Assembly: GCA_009694265.1 (NCBI GenBank)
Contig: SHVM01000003.1
Coordinates: 1-64,000, forward strand
DNA: 64,000 bases
Direction: 5' to 3'
Source of the DNA: Pseudolabrys sp.
GTDB lineage: Bacteria; Pseudomonadota; Alphaproteobacteria; Rhizobiales; Xanthobacteraceae
A program made the translations under genes and the position numbers. Below, one piece after another: positions 24,158 to 34,054 of this stretch (the stretch's first letter is position 1; the number at the start of each line of letters is the position of its first letter). The notes beneath the pieces are model-generated. The model was not told the DNA's origin, did no database searches, and saw only the letters and a list, made by a program, of their open reading frames with translations.

Positions 24158-24619
24158 GTGGCCACGCCCGACAAAACCGCCCAAAAGCCGCCGCACCATG
24201 AGCGGCGCAACATCGAAGCGCTCTGCGCCGCCAAGGGCATGCGCATGACCGAACAGCGGCGTGTGATTGCGCGCGTGCTGGCCTCGTCCGACGATCACCC
24301 CGATGTCGAGGAATTGTACCGCCGCTGCGCCAAGGTCGACGACCGCATTTCAATTTCCACCGTCTACCGCACCGTGCGCCTGTTCGAGGATTCCGGCATT
24401 ATCGAGCGGCACGATTTCCGCGAGGGCCGCGCGCGCTACGAAACCGCCCCGGAAGCCCACCACGACCATCTGATCAATCTGCGCAGCGGCGAGGTGATCG
24501 AATTCCAATCGGCCGAGATCGAGCGCTTGCAGGCGGAAGTCGCGCGCAATCTCGGCTATAAGCTGGTCGATCACCGACTCGAGCTCTATGCCGTGCCGCT
24601 TAATGACGAGAAGAAGTAG
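24158..24619 (+). CDS. fur: Fur/Mur-family metal-responsive repressor
   Basis: GMRMTEQRRVIARVLASSDDHPDVEELYRRC...ISISTVYRTVRLFEDSGIIERHDFREGRARYE...HHDHLINL; GTG start. Confidence 0.92.
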   Translation: MATPDKTAQKPPHHERRNIEALCAAKGMRMTEQRRVIARVLASSDDHPDVEELYRRCAKVDDRISISTVYRTVRLFEDSGIIERHDFREGRARYETAPEAHHDHLINLRSGEVIEFQSAEIERLQAEVARNLGYKLVDHRLELYAVPLNDEKK

Positions 24620-24628
24620 CTATCCATA

Positions 24629-25417
24629 ATGCGCGGGCTTTTTGTCGCAGCGTTATTCTTCACGATGACGCCGTTGTTGATCTTCGTGCAGTGGCTGCTT
24701 GAGCGGCTGGGCATGCCGGGCTGGGGCGCGATCGGGGTCCGCTATTACCGCGCGCTGTGCGCGGTGCTGCGCATTAACATACGCGTGGTCGGCGAGCCGG
24801 TGCGCGACCGCGCGGTGTTGTTCGTCTCCAATCACGTCTCCTGGGCCGACATCCTGGTGATCGGTTCGATCGCGCCGATCGCTTACGTCTCTAAAAGTGA
24901 AATCGGCAATTGGCCGCTGGTCGGCACCGCCGCCAAATCGCAGCGCACGGTGTTCGTCGACCGCTCGCGGCGGCAGCAGACCGGCGACGCCATCGGCGAG
25001 ATCGTCGAGCGGCTGGCGGGCGGCACCTCGGTCGTGCTGTTCGCGGAAGGCACTTCGAGCGACGGCAACCGCGTGCTGCCGTTTCGCTCGGCGCTGGTCG
25101 GCGCGGTGAAGGAAGCGGGCGCGCGCGCCGAGAGCGGCATCCTGATTCAGCCGATGTCGATTTGCTATACCGGCCTCAACGGCATTCCCATGGGACGCCA
25201 GCATCGCCCGACGGTGGCGTGGTATGGCGATCTCGACTTCCTGCCGCACATCAAGACGCTCATCGAGCGCGGCGCCGTCGACGCCGTGGTGAGCTACGGC
25301 GAGCCGGTGGCGGCCGACGGAAGTGCCGACCGCAAGGCCATGACGAAATCCCTGGAAGGCGCGGTGCGCCGGATCACATCGGCGACGCTCAGCGGCCGGC
25401 CGCGGACGGCCTGGTGA
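24629..25417 (+). CDS. plsC: 1-acyl-sn-glycerol-3-phosphate acyltransferase
   Basis: VLFVSNHVSWADILVIGSI (NHxxxxD); LFAEGTSSDGNRVLPFRS. Confidence 0.92.
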   Translation: MRGLFVAALFFTMTPLLIFVQWLLERLGMPGWGAIGVRYYRALCAVLRINIRVVGEPVRDRAVLFVSNHVSWADILVIGSIAPIAYVSKSEIGNWPLVGTAAKSQRTVFVDRSRRQQTGDAIGEIVERLAGGTSVVLFAEGTSSDGNRVLPFRSALVGAVKEAGARAESGILIQPMSICYTGLNGIPMGRQHRPTVAWYGDLDFLPHIKTLIERGAVDAVVSYGEPVAADGSADRKAMTKSLEGAVRRITSATLSGRPRTAW

Positions 25418-25479
25418 GCGGCGTTCCTTTTTGCTGCAAAAGGCGATAAGACGGCTGTCCGTGACGGCACCCCAATAGC

Positions 25480-25508
25480 GTCATGGCCGGGCTTGTGCCG
25501 GGCATGAC
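25480..25508. repeat. Short GGCCGGGCTTG-type palindromic repeat upstream of miaB
   Basis: GTCATGGCCGGGCTTGTGCCGGGCATGAC; related to sequences at ~40986 and ~54059. Confidence 0.6.
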
Positions 25509-25518
25509 AGGGCAAGGC

Positions 25519-26904
25519 ATGAGCAGACCCCGCAAAGTCCACGTCAAATCGTTTGGCTGCCAGATGAACGTCTACGATTCCCATCGTATGGCGGACACGC
25601 TGGCCCCTAGCGGCTACAGCGAGACCGCGCAGGCCGGCGAGGCCGATCTCATCATCCTCAACACCTGCAACATCCGCGAAAAGGCCGTCGACAAAGTTTA
25701 TTCCGAGATCGGCCGCATGCGCGAGCTCAAGGACGCCGCGGCGGCCCAAGGCCGCCAGGTGCTGATCGCGGTGGCCGGCTGCGTGGCGCAGGCCGAGGGC
25801 AAAGAAATCATCCGGCGCACCGACGTGGTTGATCTTGTGGTCGGCTCGCAGAATTATCACCGCCTGCCCGCCATGATCGCGCGGCTGCAGGCCGGAGCGC
25901 AGCTCGTCGATACCGAATTTCCGATTGAAGATAAATTCGACGTGCTCGCTGCGCCGTCGCGCGGGGCGATCGCCAAGCGCGGCATATCCTCTTTCGTCAC
26001 GGTGCAGGAAGGCTGCGACAAGTTCTGCACTTTTTGCGTTGTACCCTACACGCGTGGCGCCGAAGTCTCGCGTCCCATCGAAAAGATCGCCGCCGAAGTC
26101 GAGCGCCTCGCGGGCGCCGGCGTGCGCGAGGTGACACTGATCGGGCAGAACGTGAATGCTTATCATGGCGCGGGCGCCGATGGCCACTTGGGCTCGCTCG
26201 CGCAATTGCTGCGTCATCTCGCGCAAGTGCCAGGCATTGTGCGACTGCGCTACACCACCAGCCATCCGCTCGACATGAGCGACGACCTCATCGCCGCCCA
26301 TGGCGAACTGCCGGCGCTGATGCCCTCCGTGCATCTGCCAGTGCAATCCGGCTCCGACCGCGTGCTGGCGGCGATGAACCGCAGACACACACGCAAGCAT
26401 TACCTCGACACGATCGCGCGGCTGCGCGCGGTGCGGTCCGATATTGCCTTCAGTTCCGATTTCATCGTCGGCTTTCCCGGTGAGACCGAAGACGATTTCC
26501 GTGACACGCTCACGCTGGTGGACGAGGTCGACTTTGCCGGCGCCTACAGCTTCAGCTATTCGCCGCGCCCGGGCACACCGGCCGCCGAGATGGAGGCCCA
26601 AGTTCCTGCCGCTGAGAGCGCCGAACGCCTGCAACGGCTACAGGCGCTGATCATCCGCCAATGGCGCGCGTTCAACGCCAGCTTCGTGGGCCGCACCGTG
26701 GAGGTGTTGCTGGAAAAGCCGGGCCGGCTCCCTGGGCAACTGGTCGGCAAAACCCCATATCTACAGACGGTGCAGGTCATGGCAGGACCTAAACTGATCG
26801 GATCAGTGCTGCCGGTGAGCGTCACCGGGACCGGGACCAACACATTGTTTGGCGAACTCACCGAGCCGGCGCAGGCGCCGGCACTCGTCACAGCAGGAGC
26901 TTGA
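25519..26904 (+). CDS. miaB: tRNA-2-methylthio-N6-dimethylallyladenosine synthase
   Basis: [20 protein letters not shown]; radical-SAM CxxxCxxC ([18 protein letters not shown]); TRAM-like C-terminus. Confidence 0.96.
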   Translation: MSRPRKVHVKSFGCQMNVYDSHRMADTLAPSGYSETAQAGEADLIILNTCNIREKAVDKVYSEIGRMRELKDAAAAQGRQVLIAVAGCVAQAEGKEIIRRTDVVDLVVGSQNYHRLPAMIARLQAGAQLVDTEFPIEDKFDVLAAPSRGAIAKRGISSFVTVQEGCDKFCTFCVVPYTRGAEVSRPIEKIAAEVERLAGAGVREVTLIGQNVNAYHGAGADGHLGSLAQLLRHLAQVPGIVRLRYTTSHPLDMSDDLIAAHGELPALMPSVHLPVQSGSDRVLAAMNRRHTRKHYLDTIARLRAVRSDIAFSSDFIVGFPGETEDDFRDTLTLVDEVDFAGAYSFSYSPRPGTPAAEMEAQVPAAESAERLQRLQALIIRQWRAFNASFVGRTVEVLLEKPGRLPGQLVGKTPYLQTVQVMAGPKLIGSVLPVSVTGTGTNTLFGELTEPAQAPALVTAGA

Positions 26905-27956
26905 GAGCAGCCTTGCGCACATCGGATCCCGTGATCCCGCCCATTGCCGCCTCCGAGGAAACGGCAACCACGCAGATCGTGCTCGCTTTCGAGGACAATA
27001 AACTGGCGTCCGTCCTGTTCGGCCAATACGGACAGCACTTGGCGCTGATCGAACGCCGCCTCGGCGTGGTGGCGGATTCGCGCGGCAATCACGTTACCAT
27101 CGACGGTTCGCGCGGCGGCTGCGAACAAGCAAAACGCGTGCTGGAAGGGCTCTACGAGCAGATCAAGCGCGGTCATGAGCTCTCCTCCGGCGATGTCGAA
27201 GGCGCCATAAGGCAGGCGATCGCGCAAGGCTCGCTGTTCGACTACGACGCGGCGAGCGGGCGAGCGGGTTTTGAGGAAATCAATCTGCGCAAGCGACCGG
27301 TGCGGGCGCGCACCTTGGCGCAGGACGCCTATATTCGCGCGCTCAAGCGCTATTCGCTGGTGTTCGGCACCGGGCCGGCCGGCACCGGCAAGACCTGGCT
27401 TGCCGTCGCGCAGGCCGTCCAGATGTTCGAGCGCAAGGAAGTCGACCGCATCATCCTGTCGCGGCCGGCGGTGGAAGCCGGTGAAAGGCTCGGCTTCCTG
27501 CCAGGCGACATGCGCGAGAAGGTCGATCCATACTTACGTCCGATCTATGATGCCATGTATGACCTGATGGATGCCCGCATCGTCGAGCGCGCGCTGCAAG
27601 GCGGCGAGATCGAGATCGCGCCGCTCGCCTTCATGCGCGGCCGCACATTGTCGAATGCCGCTGTGATCCTTGATGAAGCGCAAAACACGACATCGATGCA
27701 GATGAAGATGTTCCTGACGCGTCTCGGCGAGAACAGCCGCATGATCGTCACCGGCGATCCGAGCCAGGTCGACTTGCCGAACGGCCAGACTTCGGGACTG
27801 GCCGAAGCGGTGCGCCTGCTCGACGGCATCGAGGGCATCGGCCATGTCGCCTTCAGCGCCGAGGATGTGATTCGCCACGAATTGGTGGGGCGCATCGTGG
27901 AAGCCTATGACCGCGGCGGCCCCAAGCGAGGGGACAAGAGCGGGGACAAGAAATGA
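26901..27956 (+). CDS. phoH: PhoH-family ATPase
   Basis: [71 protein letters not shown] start overlapping miaB stop. Confidence 0.95.
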   Translation: MRAALRTSDPVIPPIAASEETATTQIVLAFEDNKLASVLFGQYGQHLALIERRLGVVADSRGNHVTIDGSRGGCEQAKRVLEGLYEQIKRGHELSSGDVEGAIRQAIAQGSLFDYDAASGRAGFEEINLRKRPVRARTLAQDAYIRALKRYSLVFGTGPAGTGKTWLAVAQAVQMFERKEVDRIILSRPAVEAGERLGFLPGDMREKVDPYLRPIYDAMYDLMDARIVERALQGGEIEIAPLAFMRGRTLSNAAVILDEAQNTTSMQMKMFLTRLGENSRMIVTGDPSQVDLPNGQTSGLAEAVRLLDGIEGIGHVAFSAEDVIRHELVGRIVEAYDRGGPKRGDKSGDKK

Positions 27957-28456
27957 AACCCGCGCCGAAGCTGCGCGCGTCCGCGCCAACGATCGACATT
28001 CAAATTGCCTCGCCGTTATGGGATGCGCAGCCCAAGGCCAGCCAGACCGTGCGCGATGCGATCGCCGCCGCGGCCGCTGCGCTCGCAAGCGCGGACGGCG
28101 AAGTGAGCATCGTGCTGACCGACGATGCCGGGATCAAAAAACTCAACCGCGATTGGCGCGGCATCGATAAAGCCACCAACGTGCTGTCGTTTCCGGCGGC
28201 TGAGTTGAAGCCCGGCGGCGGCGCCAAGATGCTCGGCGACATCGTCGTCGCTTATGAGACGCTTGAACGCGAATGCGCCGATGAGGACCGGGTTTTTCTG
28301 CATCATCTGGCCCATCTCACGGTGCATGGTTTTCTCCACCTTATCGGCTACGATCATCAGACCGATTCCGACGCCGACGAGATGGAAGGGCTCGAAAGCA
28401 AAATCATGAGCGCCATGAAAATGCCCGACCCTTATCTCTCGCGCGAACTTGGGTAG
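27953..28456 (+). CDS. ybeY: Endoribonuclease YbeY
   Basis: DKATNVLSFPAAE; HHLAHLTVHGFLHLIGYDHQTDSDADEME (H3xH5xH). Confidence 0.95.
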   Translation: MKPAPKLRASAPTIDIQIASPLWDAQPKASQTVRDAIAAAAAALASADGEVSIVLTDDAGIKKLNRDWRGIDKATNVLSFPAAELKPGGGAKMLGDIVVAYETLERECADEDRVFLHHLAHLTVHGFLHLIGYDHQTDSDADEMEGLESKIMSAMKMPDPYLSRELG

Positions 28457-28469
28457 ACGCCTGAGCGCC

Positions 28470-29618
28470 ATGCCCGACAGCGATAACCCAACTTCCAGTT
28501 CCGCCGGTGGCGCGCCATTCGATGCGCGCAATCTGCCGGTGCCGGTTCCGCCTGTGCGCGAAACCGGCGAAAGCTGGCTGGTGCGCGCGTTCCGCACGCT
28601 GTTCGGCTGGAAGCCGGGCTCGATCCGCGCCGACCTCAAGGACGTGCTCGATGCCATGACGCCCGGCGAATCCGGCTTCTCGCCGGAAGAAAGCCGGATG
28701 CTCAAGAACATCCTCGGCTTGCGCGAGCGCCGGGTCGGCGACGTGATGGTGCCGCGCGCCGACATCATCGCCGTGCAGCAGGACATCCATATCGGCGAAC
28801 TGGTGCGCGTGTTCGAGGGCGCCGCCCATTCCCGCCTCGTCGTTTATAACGACACGCTCGACGATCCGGTGGGCATGGTGCATATCCGCGACTTGATCGC
28901 GTTCATGACCGCGCATGCGGCGGTCAACCCGGAAAAGAATGCCAAACGCAAAAAACCGCTGCCGGCCGGGCTCGATCTTAAAGCCATCAATCTCGCGATG
29001 CCGTTGTCAGGGGCCAAGATTGTGCGCGAAATATTGTTCGTACCGCCGTCGGCGCGCCTGATCGACCTGCTCGCGCGCATGCAGGCTAAACAGATTCATC
29101 TGGCGCTGGTGGTCGATGAATATGGCGGCAGCGACGGAATTGTCTCGATCGAGGACATCGTCGAGCAGATCGTCGGCGATATCGCCGACGAGCACGATGA
29201 GGACGTGGCCGCCGATGTGGTGCGCCAGCCGGACGGCTCCTACATCGCCGATGCACGCGCCAAGCTCGAGGACGTGGTGGCGATCGTCGGCCACGAATTC
29301 GACGTCGGCGATGCGACCGAAGAGGTCGACACGCTCGGCGGCTATCTGGTGACGCGCGCCGGCCGGCTGCCGCTGCGCGGCGAGATTGTTCCGGGACCCG
29401 AGCTGTTCGAATTCGAGGTGCTGGACGCCGATCCGCGCCGCGTCAAGCGCATACGTATCACCCGGTTGAAAGAGCGGCGTGAACGCACGCGCGAGCCGCG
29501 CAAGCGCGGCGAGCCGGATGCGGTGCTCGCCGGCACCACGCCGCCGTCTTTACCGGCCGACGATACGCCGGCGCAAAAGTCGCCGGCCGATTCACCGGCA
29601 ACCCCGCGCCGCCCGTGA
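28470..29618 (+). CDS. CorC/TlyC-family CBS-domain transporter-associated protein
   Basis: ERRVGDVMVPRADIIAVQQDIHIGELVRVFEGAAHSRLVVYNDTLDDPVGMVHIRDL; VVDEYGGSDGIVSIEDIVEQIVGDI. Confidence 0.93.
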   Translation: MPDSDNPTSSSAGGAPFDARNLPVPVPPVRETGESWLVRAFRTLFGWKPGSIRADLKDVLDAMTPGESGFSPEESRMLKNILGLRERRVGDVMVPRADIIAVQQDIHIGELVRVFEGAAHSRLVVYNDTLDDPVGMVHIRDLIAFMTAHAAVNPEKNAKRKKPLPAGLDLKAINLAMPLSGAKIVREILFVPPSARLIDLLARMQAKQIHLALVVDEYGGSDGIVSIEDIVEQIVGDIADEHDEDVAADVVRQPDGSYIADARAKLEDVVAIVGHEFDVGDATEEVDTLGGYLVTRAGRLPLRGEIVPGPELFEFEVLDADPRRVKRIRITRLKERRERTREPRKRGEPDAVLAGTTPPSLPADDTPAQKSPADSPATPRRP

Positions 29619-31216
29619 CGCTGACCCGCCTCGCCCATTCAACCGTGCTTGCAATCGTGCTCGCCTCCGGCTGGCGGCGCGCAGCCATTGCATTGGCCGC
29701 GGGCGCGCTGTCGGCGCTGGCGATGGCGCCGTTCAATGCCTGGCCGATCCTGTTTGTGACGTTTCCGGTGCTGGTCTGGCTGGTGGACGGATCCGCCGCC
29801 GGCCGCTGGAGCGGCGCGATCACAGCCGCGATCGCCGGCTGGTGTTTCGGCTTCGGCTTTTTCGTCGCCGGACTGTACTGGGTCGGCTACGCCTTTCTGG
29901 TCGATGCCAAGACCTTCGGCTGGCTGCTGCCGGTGGCGGTCGCCGGCCTTCCCGCTTATCTCGCGCTCTACACCGCGCTGGGACTGGCCGCGGCGCGGCT
30001 CATTTGGGTGCGCGGGCCTGAACGCTTGCTGGCGCTGGCCGCCACGCTCACTTGCGCGGAATGGCTGCGCGGCCATCTGCTCAGCGGTTTTCCCTGGAAT
30101 ACATTCGGCTATGCGCTCACCCAGCCGCTGGTGCTGGCGCAAAGCGTCTCGCTGGTCGGGGTTTGGGGGCTGACGTTTCTGGCCCTTGCGATCTGTGCCG
30201 CCCTAGCCGTGCTCGCCGACGATTCCATCGATACGCCGCATCCTTACCGCGCGCCGCTGATCGGCCTCGCGATCCTCGCAGGTCTCACCGGCTACGGCGC
30301 CGTGAGATTGTGGACGCATCCGACAACTTACGTCAGCGGCGTGAATCTCCGCATCATGCAGCCCAATCTGCAGCAAGATGAAAAATTCAATTACGCCGCC
30401 AAGGCGCAGGTGATGGCGCGCTATCTGCGCTTGTCCGACCGCGCCACCGGACCGCAATCGAATGGCGTGCGCGATTTCACGCATTTGATTTGGCCGGAAT
30501 CGGCGTTTCCGTTCTTTCTCACGCGCGAACCGGACGCGCTGGCGCAAATCGCAGGCCTGTTGAAACCGGGCACCGAATTGATCACCGGCGCCGTGCGCGC
30601 GGCGCCGAGCTCCACCGCACAAAGCCCGCGTGCCTATAATTCGATCTATGTGATCGATCCCGACGGCTCCATCCAAGGCATTTATGACAAGGTTCATCTG
30701 GTTCCGTTCGGCGAATATCTGCCGTTTCAGCGCCTGCTCGAAGGATTTGGCTTGCGGCAACTGACCAAAATGGTCGGCGGATTCCTATCGGGCGACCGCC
30801 GGCGCGCCATGAACGTGCCGCGCGCACCGAAAATGTTGCCGCTGATTTGCTACGAGGCGATTTTTCCCGGCGCCGCGGTGCCGCGCGGCGAGCGGCCGGG
30901 CTGGCTGGTGAACGTTACCAATGACGGCTGGTTCGGAATAAGCTCGGGCCCTCACCAGCATTTTCAGCAGGCGCGCGTACTCGCCATCGCCGAAGGCTTG
31001 CCGCTGGTGCGTGCGGCCAATACCGGAATTTCCGCGGTCGTGGATCCGCTCGGCCGGGTCATTAACCACTTGCCGCTCGGCGTTGAAGGCGTTCTCGACT
31101 CGAAACTGCCCAATGCCATCGCGCCAACTTATTTTTTGATAATTGGTGACTACGCCTTGATTCTATTCTTGATTGTAAGTTTGATAGCAGTGGGTCGTAG
31201 GCGGCTTCACCCTTAG
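29615..31216 (+). CDS. lnt: Apolipoprotein N-acyltransferase
   Basis: Multiple TM; nitrilase domain with LIWPESAFPF, YDKVHLVPFGEYLPF, LPLICYEAIFPG. Confidence 0.95.
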   Translation: MTLTRLAHSTVLAIVLASGWRRAAIALAAGALSALAMAPFNAWPILFVTFPVLVWLVDGSAAGRWSGAITAAIAGWCFGFGFFVAGLYWVGYAFLVDAKTFGWLLPVAVAGLPAYLALYTALGLAAARLIWVRGPERLLALAATLTCAEWLRGHLLSGFPWNTFGYALTQPLVLAQSVSLVGVWGLTFLALAICAALAVLADDSIDTPHPYRAPLIGLAILAGLTGYGAVRLWTHPTTYVSGVNLRIMQPNLQQDEKFNYAAKAQVMARYLRLSDRATGPQSNGVRDFTHLIWPESAFPFFLTREPDALAQIAGLLKPGTELITGAVRAAPSSTAQSPRAYNSIYVIDPDGSIQGIYDKVHLVPFGEYLPFQRLLEGFGLRQLTKMVGGFLSGDRRRAMNVPRAPKMLPLICYEAIFPGAAVPRGERPGWLVNVTNDGWFGISSGPHQHFQQARVLAIAEGLPLVRAANTGISAVVDPLGRVINHLPLGVEGVLDSKLPNAIAPTYFLIIGDYALILFLIVSLIAVGRRRLHP

Positions 31217-31238
31217 ATTGAAGTATTATGGGGCCGCT

Positions 31239-31288
31239 AGTCGCAAGTTGTTATGCGCGCAAATAAAACTGCGACTTATGCATAACAA
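31239..31288. promoter_or_regulatory. Interleaved inverted repeats in the AT-rich lnt/XRE intergenic region
   Basis: AGTCGCA (31239-31245)/TGCGACT (31270-31276) interleaved with TTGTTATGC (31248-31256)/GCATAACAA (31280-31288). Confidence 0.45.
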
Positions 31289-31388
31289 ACATAGATTACG
31301 ACCATGCGAAAACCATTGATAAATATAAGCAATTTTAATTTTTCTTTGCCACTATGGTTCGACAAATTGGAAATGACGGATTGCATAC

Positions 31389-31410
31389 GTGACATTACCT
31401 GTGACATTAC
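31389..31410. promoter_or_regulatory. Tandem direct repeat upstream of the XRE regulator (candidate operator)
   Basis: GTGACATTAC-CT-GTGACATTAC, 12-bp period, ending 30 bp before the ATG at 31440. Confidence 0.4.
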
Positions 31411-31439
31411 GCTTTACGATGGAGACATAGGAGATAGTT

Positions 31440-31838
31440 ATGGCTAAGAAGGCACCCAATCCGATCGACAAGCATGTCGGTTCGCGCGTGCGCATGCGCC
31501 GGATGATGCTGAGCATGAGTCAGGAAAAGCTCGGCGACGCCCTCGGCCTGACGTTTCAGCAAGTTCAAAAATACGAGAAGGGCGCCAACCGCATCGGCGC
31601 CAGCAGGCTTCAGCAGATTTCAAATATCTTGCAGGTGCCGGTTTCGTTTTTCTTCGAAGGCGCGCCGAACATGCCTGGCCATTCCGGCATGGGCGAAGCG
31701 CCGTCGCCGGCCTATGTGTCGGACTTCCTCGCCACCTCCGATGGCCTCTCGCTGACCAAGTCGTTCATGAAGATCAAGAACAGCAAATTGCGCCGGCGTA
31801 TCGTCGATCTGGTCGAGCAGATTGCCGGCGAGGAATAA
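31440..31838 (+). CDS. XRE-family helix-turn-helix regulator
   Basis: VGSRVRMRRMMLSMSQEKLGDALGLTFQQVQKYEKGANRIGASRLQQISNILQVPVSFFFEGAP. Confidence 0.95.
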   Translation: MAKKAPNPIDKHVGSRVRMRRMMLSMSQEKLGDALGLTFQQVQKYEKGANRIGASRLQQISNILQVPVSFFFEGAPNMPGHSGMGEAPSPAYVSDFLATSDGLSLTKSFMKIKNSKLRRRIVDLVEQIAGEE

Positions 31839-31975
31839 GGCTTTAGGCCTTCGGGCTATTGCCCACGCCTGCCCGCCTTTTTGCCCGCATCTTGACCTTG
31901 ATCGCCGCCACTGCAAGAACCACCCGGACGTAAACGGCGCGGCTTTCAACCCGCGCCACGGGAGGAGTTACATCG

Positions 31976-33250
31976 GTGGCGCACACCAATTTCCTATTCA
32001 CCAGCGAGTCGGTTTCCGAAGGTCATCCGGACAAGGTCTGTGACCAGATTTCCGATGCGGTGCTCGACGCATTTCTTGAAAACGACATCAAGCTCGGCAT
32101 CGCCGACGACAGCGCGGTGAATACGCGACTCGGTTGCGAGACGCTGACGACCACCAACAAGATCATCATCGCCGGCGAAGGCCGCGGCCAGGCGCCGTTC
32201 TTCCACAAGCACGGCGACAAGACGGTCGTGAACAGAGAGATGATCGCGCAGATCGCGCGCGACGTGGTCAGGGACATCGGCTACGACCAGGACGGGTTCT
32301 CCTATTACGGCGCCAACATCGAGGTACTGCTGCACGGCCAGTCGCCCGACATCGCCATGGGTGTGAATGCCAAAAAGAAAAAAGGCGGCGAGGAAGAAGG
32401 CGCCGGCGACCAGGGCATGATGTTCGGCTTCGCCTGCACCGAGAGCGAAGTCTATGAGAAGAATTCGTTCATGCCGGCGCCGATTTATTTCGCGCACAAG
32501 ATTCTGAAGGTTCTCTCCGACAAACGCCGCGCCGGTCAGTTATTCGACCTGCAGCCCGATGCCAAGAGCCAGGTCACCGTTCGCTACGTCAACGGCAAGC
32601 CGGTCGGCTGCACCAAGGTGGTGGTCTCGACCCAGCACAACGAGAAGAGCCGCAACGGCAAGAAATATACCCCCGGCATGGTCAAGGAAATGATTGCGGA
32701 TGCCGTCGAATCCGCGCTGCCGAAAGGCTGGATGCCGTCGCGGCCGTCCGACTTTCTGGTCAACCCGACCGGCAATTTCGTGATCGGCGGCCCGGACGGC
32801 GATTGCGGCCTCACCGGCCGCAAGATCATCGTCGACACCTATGGCGGCTACGCGCCGCACGGCGGCGGCGCCTTCTCCGGCAAGGACCCGACCAAAGTGG
32901 ACCGCTCGGCCGCCTATGCCGCGCGCTATCTCGCCAAGAATGTGGTGGCCGCCGGCATCGCCGAGCGCTGCACCATCCAGGTCGCCTATGCGATCGGCGT
33001 AGCCGATCCGATGTCGGTGCTGGTCGACACCCATGGCACCGGCAAGGTCGAGGAGAAAAAGCTCGAGAAGATCCTGCCCGAGCTGTTCCGTCTCACCCCG
33101 ACCAATATCCGCCGTACCCTCAAGCTGAACAAGCCGATCTACCGGCGCACCGCGGCCTATGGCCATTTCGGCCGCGCGCCCGACAAGGACGGCGGCTTCT
33201 CCTGGGAAAAGACGGATCTCGCCGACGCCATCAGGCGGGCGGTGAAGTGA
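31976..33250 (+). CDS. metK: S-adenosylmethionine synthetase
   Basis: [50 protein letters not shown] start. Confidence 0.97.
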   Translation: MAHTNFLFTSESVSEGHPDKVCDQISDAVLDAFLENDIKLGIADDSAVNTRLGCETLTTTNKIIIAGEGRGQAPFFHKHGDKTVVNREMIAQIARDVVRDIGYDQDGFSYYGANIEVLLHGQSPDIAMGVNAKKKKGGEEEGAGDQGMMFGFACTESEVYEKNSFMPAPIYFAHKILKVLSDKRRAGQLFDLQPDAKSQVTVRYVNGKPVGCTKVVVSTQHNEKSRNGKKYTPGMVKEMIADAVESALPKGWMPSRPSDFLVNPTGNFVIGGPDGDCGLTGRKIIVDTYGGYAPHGGGAFSGKDPTKVDRSAAYAARYLAKNVVAAGIAERCTIQVAYAIGVADPMSVLVDTHGTGKVEEKKLEKILPELFRLTPTNIRRTLKLNKPIYRRTAAYGHFGRAPDKDGGFSWEKTDLADAIRRAVK

Positions 33251-33260
33251 GCGGCCACAG

Positions 33261-33344
33261 CCGCTCATCCCCGCGCAAGCGGGGATCCAGCTTGCGTGCT
33301 TTGCGATTGCGGCCCTAGATTCCCGCTTGCGCGGGAATGAGCGG
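33261..33344. repeat. Compound palindromic repeat between metK and trmB
   Basis: CCGCTCATCCCCGCGCAAGCGGGGATCCAGC...TTCCCGCTTGCGCGGGAATGAGCGG; outer arms CCGCTCAT/ATGAGCGG. Confidence 0.75.
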
Positions 33345-33361
33345 AGTTTGGGTCGACGCAC

Positions 33362-34054
33362 GTGGAAGAAAGTCCAACAGCAGCCCGCGCCTTTTTCGGC
33401 CGCCGCAAAGGTCATCCGTTGCGGGCACGCCAGGTGGCGCTGTTCGACACGCTGCTGCCGCGCATCGGGCTCGATCTGGCAAAGCCGGCACCCGCCGATC
33501 TGCGCACCCTGTATCCTATTCCACCCGGCGAACTGCGGCTTGAAATCGGTTTCGGCGGCGCCGAGCATCTGATCGCCCAGGCAAAAGATCACCCGCGCAG
33601 CGGCTTCATCGCTAGCGACGGTTTTGAGAACGCGATCGGCAAGGCGCTCACCGCCATCGAAGACAATGCGCTCAGCAATGTCCGCCTGCATGCCGGCGAC
33701 GCCGGCGAACTGCTCGACTGGCTCCCCGAAAACGCGCTCACGCGCATCGATCTGCTCTATCCCGATCCGTGGCCGAAGCGGCGGCACTGGAAGCGGCGCT
33801 TCATCCAGGACGACAGCCTCAAACGGCTGGCGCGAATTCTGAAAACGGGCGGCGAGCTGCGCTTCGCCACCGATATTGCCGACTACGCCGCCTTCGCGCT
33901 GGCGCGTGTGTTGCGGTCGAAGGATTTTATCTGGACGGCGGAGACGGCCTCCGACTGGCGCAGTCCGTGGCCGGATTTTGCCGGGACGCGTTATGAGGCG
34001 AAAGCCAAGCGCGAGGGGCGGATTCCCGCCTACTTCATATTCCGCAAGGTATGA
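33362..34054 (+). CDS. trmB: tRNA (guanine-N7-)-methyltransferase
   Basis: LRLEIGFGGAEHLIAQA; DLLYPDPWPKRRHWKRRFIQ. Confidence 0.95.
   Translation: MEESPTAARAFFGRRKGHPLRARQVALFDTLLPRIGLDLAKPAPADLRTLYPIPPGELRLEIGFGGAEHLIAQAKDHPRSGFIASDGFENAIGKALTAIEDNALSNVRLHAGDAGELLDWLPENALTRIDLLYPDPWPKRRHWKRRFIQDDSLKRLARILKTGGELRFATDIADYAAFALARVLRSKDFIWTAETASDWRSPWPDFAGTRYEAKAKREGRIPAYFIFRKV

Noticed and set aside
25483-25518. N-terminal extension [12 protein letters not shown] of MiaB
   Set aside because: It is translation of a short palindromic repeat; the normal start [17 protein letters not shown] is at 25519.
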